Below are positions 52,715-60,000 of a DNA stretch of 60,000 bases, piece after piece. The translations under genes were made by a program, and so were the position numbers. The notes beneath the pieces are model-generated. The model did no database searches and was not told where the DNA came from. It saw only the letters and a list, made by a program, of their open reading frames with translations. Source of the DNA: Antedon mediterranea (Eukaryota > Echinodermata > Crinoidea > Comatulida > Antedonidae); contig NC_092680.1 in the NCBI RefSeq assembly GCF_964355755.1, forward strand, positions 12,317,001 through 12,377,000, written 5' to 3'. Each line of letters begins with the position of its first letter. Positions within the stretch are counted from its first letter, which is position 1.

Positions 52715-54330
52715 AAAATCTGACCTTGTAAATAGGTCATTTGAGGTCAAAAGGGGTCAGAATGCAAAACAGGACAGGTCCCCACTTTACTACAACTATT
52801 AATGTTTGATCAAAATTTACAAGATAGTTCATAACAATTCTCAACAATTTTTATATTTTACCTATAGTGTTACCTTAGCAACCATTTCTATGTGTAACTA
52901 AGGAAAGTAATTTAAAAAAAAAACGTAAAAAATGGCGTTTTTATAAATACAAAGAATTGATTGCATTTGTAATTTTTCCCAATTTGACTTCTACTGCATT
53001 CCATTAATGACAAACTTGACCTTGTAAATTCATTCATTTTGAGGTCAACATTTTACCATAGTAACTGTTTCTATGCGAACATTTAAAAAAAATAAGGGGT
53101 TTTTCATAAATACAAAACATTTTTTCTACATAGTTTTACATTTCTACTTTTTGCCAAATTTACTTTAAATACTGAATCCTAATAATCTCAGAAAGAAAGT
53201 CTTGACGAATCTGAATAAAGGTAAAAAAGCGTTTAGTGTTATCTTAAACCTGTTTACGTAACAAATGATATTTAAATATGGAGTTTCATGAAAAAAAAAA
53301 AAATTTACATATTGAGGTAAAATGACATCAACGTTTTACCTATAGTGTATTGTAGCAACTGTTTCTATATGTAACTAAGTACAATATTTTTAATATGGGG
53401 TTTCATGACTACAAACAATTGAATACATAGCTTTACTAACTTCCCATATTTACTTATCTACTGAATCTCAGAAAATGTCTGACCTTGTGAAAGGGTCATT
53501 TGTTGGGTCAAGTTATGTCAAAATGTATTATTTATGTTATCTTAGAACCTGTTTCTATGCGTAACTAAGGATAATTGTTTTTTTAAATACAGTTGAACCT
53601 CCCGTAAGTGGCCACCCTCGGGACCTGGAAAAGTGGCCGCTTACGGGCGGTGACCCCTTACGGGAGGTTCTGCCGATAAAGGGCCAAAATCACTTATTAT
53701 ACGATATTCTTAACGAAATGAGTGTCTCAATTTTCCAGCTAATTGTAGGCCTATTATTATTTATAATCAGGTGGTTTAGTATTTTTTAGCATTTTCAGAC
53801 AAATTTTAAAAACTTTTATCATATGAAAAATGGTCGGTCAAAATCTGTGTAGTTTTCTCATCTCTTCACAGTAATGTTTTTAAAACCTCTTCAAAATAAA
53901 GCTAATATATAAAGAAATACAATAAACATGCACCTCTAATTCATAGGTCCATGCAATAAGTATCACATTTTTCGATTGGCCGCTTACAAAAAATCTCATT
54001 TTTAGTATAAAAAGGTGCCCGCAGCTGCCCACGGTAAGCACCAAATGCACTAATTAGATAGGAAGAACAAACAGGCTTTTCAAAGTGCGTCCGTTAAGGG
54101 AGGTGGCCGCTGTAAATAAAATATGGGGTTTTCATGAATAAAAATAATCACAGAAGAAAGTGCTTACGAATATGACCTTGTGAAACGGTAATTTGAAAAT
54201 GCAAATAAGGCATGCCTGCTAATAATCTACAAATTTAAATTTGTATGAGATAAATATGCAAAATCTAAAGAATATCTCATTTTTAGTTACCATAGTAACT
54301 GTTGCTATGCATAACTAAGGGAAATGAAAT
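52715..54330. repeat. Diverged tandem repeat with paired AGGTCA and X-box-like motifs
   Basis: Units share TGACCTTG, then RGGTCATTTG, GGGTCA or AGGTCA, then TTACC-AT-AGTAAC, CTGTTTCTATGCG and AACTAAGG, then a TATGGGGTTTCATGA segment. TGACCTTG starts at 52721, about 53019, 53480 and 54174. The AGTAAC/AGCAAC part is at 52869, 53052, 53350 and 54286. A MITE interrupts the last interval. The copies are strongly diverged, but these short motifs are kept better than the spacers. Confidence 0.7.
53590..54112. mobile_element. MITE nested in foldback element B
   Basis: The 523-bp insertion starts CAGTTGAACCTCCC and ends GGGAGGTGGCCGCTG. It is flanked by TAAATA (53584-53589 and 54113-54118), a likely 6-bp target duplication. 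Removing it restores the surrounding repeat unit. The ends are related but imperfect inverted repeats (CAG...CTG, with CCTCCCGTAA against TTAAGGGAGG). Inside the left end GAACCTCCCGTAAG (53595-53608) and CTTACGGGAGGTTC (53657-53670) form a perfect 14-bp inverted repeat. There is no coding capacity. I do not assign a superfamily. Confidence 0.75.
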
Positions 54331-54674
54331 AATTATCAGATAATTATTAATTAATAATTAATAATGAATCCAACCATCACAGTAAAAAAAATATAGAATT
54401 TAAAACCAATATTTAATAATAAAGTGTGATATTTTACATGCTGACCTTAAATGAAATGAAATTTCAAATCAGGGCTTCAATATTTGTTATGTAGCATTAA
54501 CATACCTGAGTATATCATTGACTTTTGATTGGTTCTATTTTGGGGAGGGGAAAGTGGTGGATCAAGGACTTTTAAATAGTTAGATGGTTGAAGGCGAGGG
54601 TCTAAAAACTTAACTTTATGTCCTATCTTTTGCATTGCAATTTTTAACTTGGGGTGGGTGGGGGCTTGGAGAAA

Positions 54675-54698
54675 GGGGGAGGGGTGGGATGGAGTGGG
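54675..54698 (+). other. G-quadruplex-capable G-run cluster
   Basis: Four G-runs of three or more with loops of 1, 1 and 7 bases, in the setting GGGGGAGGGGTGGGATGG. A second G-rich cluster lies at about 54834-54857. Both lie inside foldback element B, in otherwise AT-rich sequence. Confidence 0.55.
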
Positions 54699-55789
54699 AT
54701 GGAGGAGTTTGAATCCGTCTATTCATTGGGGCGATGGTAGCGGCAGTGTGGGTGGTGCTTGAATGCATGCATTTGACACTCTATAGTGGATGATCGACCA
54801 AAGTGTTGCTGTTTATCTTTTTGTGGTTATAGTCGGGGTGGGGGGGGGGAGAGGGGTGGTAGTCGAAAGTGGTGGTGGATCTGCTTAGGTTACCAAATAA
54901 AAGAAGTAAACAAATGAAAGAGGAGCTTCAAAATAAGAGAGGAGTAATCTGTTGCAAAGATTAAAATTCACAACGATCTGATAATTTATTCAAATTTCCA
55001 GAGGATATAACCTATAAAATGACATTAAAACTGGGAATTACAGAATCTATAATTAAAAATTAATTTTTTTTCTCACAACACAACTAGAACTATATAAAAC
55101 ATTAAGAATTTTTCTGAACAATGAGTTTCAAATCAAATAATCAAAGAAAATAAAATGTTTTTACTAATATACCATGTTTTTTTTTTATAAAAATGCCTAT
55201 GTTTCTCGCAACACTGCTTCTAGATTTTAAATTTACCCCAGTATTTTATTTTAGAAATCAATTATTAAACATTAGAACTACCTATTTGTAATAAATCAGC
55301 TAAAAAAATACACCACTTTGGGCGTTATGGTGAAGTAAAGTTTAGTTGCATTGAACAATTTAAAAAAAGTGAAAAACACCCCTTTTTAAATAAATGGTAT
55401 CTCCCAAAGTATAAAATAAAAAAAAATAAAAAAAAATTGAAACAGGTACACAATGCATTGTTATTATGCATACACTAATTATTTTTTATAATTAAATGAA
55501 CAACACAAAAATATCGTTCATCAAAGTAGTACCAATATCCATTTTAAAAAACCTTAAAAAAGGACAAAATTTGTCAAAAACACAAATTTGGCCGTTGCCA
55601 TGGAAATATACGTGTGAAATAAAAAATACTTCATATTTGATTTCTCTCAACACATATATAGCCATGTGCAAAATTTGAAAGAAATCCATTTTTTTGAGTC
55701 TGCCACTTTTTTTGATATTTCTTTGATTCTTACAGACAATGGCTCTTAAATGTCTTTTTATGTTCATTATCATATATTATATATATTTC

Positions 55790-55956
55790 TTACCTTAACT
55801 TACTTTTAATTATGTTGCCAGGACCCCACATTTTAAAGCTTAAGCTTCCTGTGGGGTACTTTTTCTCATTTATTATCTATTATTTTTAGAAAATGTTAAC
55901 TGTTTTTTTGTGTTTTTATTTGAGAAATAAAAATTATTGATTGATTGATTGATTGA
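55790..55956 (+). mobile_element. LINE 3' end with hairpin and ATTG tail
   Basis: A perfect 8-bp stem, ACCCCACA (55823-55830) and TGTGGGGT (55850-55857), is followed by T-rich sequence, GAAATAAAAATT and an (ATTG)n tail (about 55935-55956). This is a typical CR1/L2-like LINE terminus. It is on the same strand as the LINE fragment at 50766-51839, so the two may be the ends of one LINE split by foldback element B; the match of families is inference. Confidence 0.65.
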
Positions 55957-55959
55957 AAA

Positions 55960-56750
55960 ACATAGAAATTATCAACGTTGAAACAACGTTAAAATAAGTA
56001 ACGTTGAAATAACGTTGAAAAAATGGTTCAAAATGAAAGTTTGCCTCAACTTAAATGTCAACGTTGAATCAACATAGAAATTATCAAATGTCAACGTTGA
56101 ATCAACATAGAAATCATCAACGTTGAAACAATGTTAAAATAGGTAACGTTGAAAAAATGGTTGAAAATGAAAGTTTGCCTCAACGTTAATGTCAACGTTG
56201 AATCAACATAGAAATTATCAACGTTGAAACAACGTTAAAATAAGTAACGTTGAAATAACGTTGAAAAATTGGTTGAAATGAAAGTTTGCCTCAACAAAAA
56301 TGTCAACGTTGATTCAACATAGATTATCAACGTTGAAACAACGTAAAAATGTCTACGTTGAAATTATCAATGTTGATTCAATGTTGAAATTATCAACGTT
56401 GAAACAACGTAATAATTAAGTTGAAATGAAAATTTGCATCAACGTAAATTTCAACATAGATTTAACGTTGAAATTATCAACGTTGATTCAATGTTGAAAT
56501 ATTAAAGTTAAATCAACATTATCCGCAAACGTTGAAATAACGCTGAAAAACTGTTGAATTAAAGTTTAAATTAAAAAAAATATCAACGTTGATCCATTGT
56601 AGAGTAATCAACCAAATTCAAGGTAGAAAAAATAACGTTTAATCAATGTAGGCCTATACAGATTAACGTTGATTCAGTGTAAACACATTTTTACCGTTGA
56701 TTCAACATAGAAATTATCAACATTAATTTAACATAGCAATGGTTTAGTTA
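55960..56750. repeat. AACGTT-rich palindromic tandem repeat
   Basis: Units of about 110-150 bp marked by GAAAGTTTGCCTCAAC (about 56035, 56168, 56280, with a variant near 56427). Each carries several TCAACGTTGA palindromes and TTGAAACAACGTT or TTGAATCAACAT words. Copies degrade toward the 3' side, where only scattered CAACGTTGATTCA words remain. Nothing is coded. It starts right after the LINE tail. Confidence 0.9.
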
Positions 56751-57714
56751 ATAGAAGAACAGCTTATAGTAACACAACCAAAATAAATCAAGCTGAAATC
56801 TGGCATATTTTCAATGGTAATTGATTTGTTGAATTACTATATATATCCAGTTTGAATCAACGGTTTTAAAGTAGTTGGTAGTAAAGTGTACTGTTACGTC
56901 ACAGAATCCATCAATAGAGACATTTTATAAATACTGTATATCTTACTAATCAACAAAAATAATACAGTAAAAAATTAATTGAAAGATTTATTGTCCCCAA
57001 AAAACATGAACAATGAAGATTAATACAATCACACTTTGAATACCTTGCCATTTTGCAATTTTAACAAAGATATTCACTCTCCGTAGAAAATAAACAAAAA
57101 CAATAAAGATTTCTCTTAACAAAAATACAAAATAAAACAGTATATTTAACCAAAAACCAATTGTTTGTTTAAATTGTCCCCCTTTTCAGGTACAAATGCA
57201 TTTTTTTAAATCTAATTTTTGGTCAAAGTGAACAACTCTATAGTGACGGTATATTCAACAAAACATTTTTTTTTTAAAATTGTTCAGTTCAATTATATCT
57301 TTAACACATTGTTCAAAAATCATACTGTACATAAACAAAAATTCAATTCAGAACATCATTTCACACTTACACGTAAAATATGCAATCAATTCAATTCATG
57401 TAAATAATATTGCAACACTGTATTAATATTTATTCAATATTAAAGTTAAGAACTATAAATACCAACCTTTTGTATATAAGAATATTGATCATCCATTAGA
57501 TTTTTCTCGTTTGATTCACATAGAAAAGATTATACATGTACTTCATTATTTTGTACTCTAGCTAGGCATAGGCCTAAGAAGGGCCTTAGCTAGGCCTACA
57601 ATCTGAAATAAAAAAAGCGAGTGAGTTTAAAAAATAGCCGTCCTAGGCTAGCATGTGTTTGTATACTATTAATACTAATAATAGCATTAGCAGCTACTGT
57701 AGACAGCCTGCAAA
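56751..57714. other. AT-rich intergenic sequence
   Basis: Nothing recognisable except a GC-richer patch near 57570-57600 with AGGCCTAAG and CTTAGCTAGGCCT, a loose inverted repeat. The frame at 57219-57407 is composition-driven. Confidence 0.45.
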
Positions 57715-58480
57715 AAGCTAGGATCCTAGGTCAATTCACGTGATTGCCTTCGCGCACTCTTCTTCACACACACCACTGGCACATGCATAATGTGTCGAGG
57801 CTAATCGACAGCTAGGCAAGACACATTCAACTAAGTAGTATTTGGACATAGCCCAAAGAAAGCTTAGACCCACAAGAATAAAGAGTGTGTATAATTTGTG
57901 TACTGTAATTTTTTTAATTCTGCTATTTTATTATCAAACAATATGCATGTACTCAAAGGAACTTTAAAAATGCGCGTATATGAACACATGAGATGGAAAG
58001 ATTAGACCCACGAGAATAAAAAATGTATTTTTGTGTAATGTTTTATATTGTTTAATTTTGCTGACTTATTACTCGGACTGTGTCATACCTAACACACACA
58101 CACACGTCACACACACCCACACAATATAGACATGGGTTTAGAAACTAATCAATCATTAGGCCTAATAGTATTAATAGAAACTATAATTTTAACGCGTAAT
58201 TCTTTAGTAATAAATTATATTAAAAACACCATAAACTAAAGGCTGATTATTTCGACAATCCACACAAAACGCCGTTTTTATTCTTTTATGAAATCGCACG
58301 CCGCAACCACAGCGGAGATAGGCCTAGAATCGTACCGCACTTGTGTAATAGCTTCTTGTTGCTATACGCTTGGGTGCACACGGAACAAGAAAATTTAACT
58401 GATGAATTATTCATGTTTATTTTGTGACGTTACATGAGGGGTCCCCAACTTATGTACGAAAAAAAAAAATCGCCCCCGGC
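57715..58480. mobile_element. Foldback element A, copy 2, missing its left arm
   Basis: Collinear with 47180-47975 of copy 1: GTCAATTCACGTGATTGCC, CTTCGCGCACTCTTCTTCAC, TTATTACTCGGACTG, ATCGCACGCCGCAACCACAG and the whole right arm to CCAACTTATGTACG and an A-run. The left arm is absent: the copy starts at CTAGGATCCTAGG, where the left arm of copy 1 ends. There are small deletions relative to copy 1, for example around 58105-58135. The end abuts another short inverted repeat at 58527-58607. Confidence 0.85.
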
Positions 58481-58526
58481 CTGCGTGAAATCAAATCTGC
58501 GATATTTGCATTGCTGTTGCGTCGTC

Positions 58527-58607
58527 GGTTCCCACGTGATTACGCAATGCAGCACTTTGCGTCAATACGTCGTTGCGTTGCGTTACGGTACGTCGCTAGT
58601 GGGAACC
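58527..58607. repeat. Short inverted-repeat element, GGTTCCCAC ends
   Basis: GGTTCCCAC (58527-58535) and GTGGGAACC (58599-58607) are perfect inverted repeats around 63 bp of CG-rich sequence (ACGTCGTTGCGTTGCG type) that stands out from the AT-rich surroundings. TGGGAACC recurs at 58617. It looks like a very small MITE or a remnant of one. Confidence 0.55.
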
Positions 58608-58633
58608 ACGCTTAATGGGAACCAAGCTTTAGC

Positions 58634-59166
58634 ATGGGTTGTAACATATGGTTTTCACAAAATAATGTCCTTGATAAATTTTATATAATTAATAAAATAA
58701 AAGAAAGGCTAACCGATATGGAACGCCAATCCTTTCTTGAAAGCATAAATATTTCTTCAAAATTAAGATATTATAAAATGTTCAAAAACAATTTCGGAGT
58801 AGATGGATACTTACTACAGACCCTTAATACTAGATATAGCGAGCTTTAAGTCAACTAAGACTGGGCACACTTCAACTAGAGGTAGAAAAGGGAAGATGGA
58901 AAAGAATAGAGCGCAGCAATAGGTTATGTAAAATATGCAATATAAATGAAGTTGAAGATGAATATCATTTTGTTACAGTTTGCTCTCGTTACAAGGAAAT
59001 CAGAAAAAAATGTATACCTTCTTTATTTTTTGAAAATCCAAATACTTTTAAATTCTGCCGTTTAATGTCATTAGAGGATCCAATAATTATTGATAATCTA
59101 TCTAAATATATTTATCATGCTCATAAGTTAAGATATATGTTTTGCTTAGAGAACGAAATTAATTAA
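58634..59166 (+). pseudogene. LINE C-terminal domain fragment, frameshifted
   Basis: The first frame (58634-58849) holds NIWFSQNNV, KERLTDMERQSFLESI and LRYYKMFK. A frame change near 58849 leads to a second frame ending at 59166, with LRLGTLQLEVEKGRWKRIE, the cysteine/histidine cluster CKICNINEVEDEYHF (C-x2-C, then H and a later C) and YKEIRKKCIP. This order is typical of the C-terminus of LINE polymerase proteins, beyond the reverse transcriptase. No polymerase domain precedes it, so it is 5'-truncated; a short CG-rich inverted repeat lies directly upstream. The two frames cannot make one protein. Confidence 0.82.
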
Positions 59167-59296
59167 TTCATTTATCTTGTGACCATAAATTGCTTTATTT
59201 TTCAATGTAATTATTATTTTGTTAATTACTAGGGTCCAGAGGCCTAAAGTAAATAAATTCAGGCGATAAGCCAGAATGAATGAATGAAAGAATGTA
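59167..59296 (+). mobile_element. 3' UTR and AATG tail of the LINE fragment
   Basis: Non-coding sequence after the stop ends in CAGGCGATAAGCCAG and an imperfect (AATG)n tail (59273-59294), the usual LINE 3' terminus. Confidence 0.7.
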
Positions 59297-59910
59297 AAGA
59301 GGATAGAAACACGTTGACCGTATCGAGGTACCACACACAGTGTAGTGAGCATGATTGTCCTCATGAGCCCGAGGACGACTAACCCACGAGATACATCTCT
59401 CCTCATCATTTAATTAATAACCATTTGCATATTCAATAATAGAACAAATACAGATTAAAATATATAAAGTAAATTTGCTCAGATTCCAGTGAAAGAGCAC
59501 AGTAAATATACGGGCATCAATAAAATTGCTATCTACTGTATTTTTATACAATATTAATGTATGTAAAGTGTGCGTAGGCTAGATATTGTTCGTTTCTCAA
59601 AAATTGATTTTGATTATTAGCATAACAAATGTTTTCGTTGTAACAATCTGTTGTATAATTTATAAAGGGTCTAAAATGATCTAGTTGTTTAATAGATTGG
59701 GGGCGCCTGAACAAGTCAACCCTACAAAACCATGAATGTACAGAAATTGCTGTGCACGACACACCAATTAAAACCGTGTGTTCAACAACAAATGTCATAA
59801 AAGTTAATTATTTTTAGTAACAACGGAAATGACGTATGAGAGAAGCTCTTTTGAGTTAATTTCAGGTATTTGTTTACAAGTGTCATAGTGTGTCCTTCCC
59901 ACAACAGGAA
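59297..59910. other. Intergenic sequence, possible promoter at right end
   Basis: GTCCTC (59358) and GAGGAC (59372) form a short hairpin. The frames at 59146-59409 and 59544-59798 on the minus strand show no domain. The last 100 bases before 59911 are less AT-rich and could be a 5' UTR. Confidence 0.4.
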
Positions 59911-60000
59911 ATGGAAAGTATTGCAGCGTTAGTTACAATGTTAGTTAGCTTGTTTTTCATTGGTCAATTAGGATGGGAAAAAAATCTTACAACCAAAATA
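59911..60000 (+). CDS. Possible first coding exon with hydrophobic leader, cut by window end
   Basis: ATG at 59911 has a purine at -3 and G at +4. The 30 codons to the window end contain no stop. The first 20 residues read MESIAALVTMLVSLFFIGQL, a hydrophobic stretch that could be a signal peptide or membrane anchor, followed by polar residues (GWEKNLTTK). No basic residue precedes the hydrophobic part, which is unusual for a signal peptide. Thirty open codons are not strong evidence by themselves. Confidence 0.3.
   Translation, partial: MESIAALVTMLVSLFFIGQLGWEKNLTTKI

Larger units (their letters stand above)
51855..55770. mobile_element. Foldback element B, 3.9 kb, arms of about 550 bp
   Basis: The left arm (51855-52400) and right arm (55200-55770) are diverged reverse complements in collinear order. 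Shared words are TTAAGAGCCATTGTCTGTAA, AAAAAATGGATTTCT, CCGTTGCCATG, GATACCAT, AAAAAGGGGTGTTTTT, CAAAGTGGTGT and ACTGGGGTAAATTT. The core holds a diverged tandem repeat (52715-54330) and a nested MITE (53590-54112). No transposase or long frame is present, so mobility would depend on another element. Frames in the arms (52199-52429, 55492-55773) are the repeat itself. The LINE piece upstream and a LINE tail downstream suggest it inserted into a LINE. Confidence 0.8.

Noticed and set aside
55492-55773. 93-residue minus-strand frame
   Set aside because: It coincides with the right arm of foldback element B; the left arm does not keep the frame.

Overview
This is an AT-rich animal nuclear window. 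It has GT-AG introns, tRNA-derived SINE-like sequences, many decayed LINE fragments, foldback elements and a very large satellite. The repeated short word AGGCCTA and the repeat types look to me like a marine invertebrate, perhaps an echinoderm; that is an impression, not a demonstration. There is no bacterial-type gene organisation.

Layout. 1-735: interspersed repeat bracketed by GACCGACA microsatellite. 748-1656: broken LINE reverse transcriptase. 1657-4088: repeat-derived sequence holding old inverted pieces of the next block. 4089-8175: near-identical tandem array with a 1756-bp period. 8176-9754: mostly non-coding. 9755-12507: a five-exon gene whose exons join in frame with GT-AG junctions into a 254-residue, probably nuclear protein that I do not recognise. 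12595-12789: a SINE-like insertion between 13-bp direct repeats just downstream of that gene. 13086-13449: three tandem units, each carrying two 17-bp palindromes. 14189-14475: minus-strand LINE fragment abutting the satellite.

14476-46145 is about 31.6 kb of a 17-21 bp satellite (GATAGATCAGCGAGAGAGA and variants) with higher-order repeats of about 1-2 kb. A 100-N gap at 29945-30044 splits it. Left of the gap the top strand is the GA-rich strand; right of it the top strand is the CT-rich strand, so array orientation reverses at the gap. The outer right edge is a shorter variant lacking TA.

46146-60000 is a graveyard of nested mobile elements. It contains a 130-bp tandem repeat, a foldback element with arms near 46985-47182 and 47808-48000 plus a second copy at 57715-58480, two tRNA-like SINE heads, LINE pieces on both strands, and a 3.9-kb foldback element (51855-55770). 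The last has arms of about 550 bp, an internal tandem repeat rich in nuclear-receptor-like and X-box-like motifs, and a 523-bp MITE nested inside it. A palindromic AACGTT-rich array and a LINE C-terminal fragment follow. The last 90 bases may open a coding exon that starts with a hydrophobic leader.

The five-exon gene is the only convincing host gene. Everything else recognisable is repeat or mobile-element sequence.
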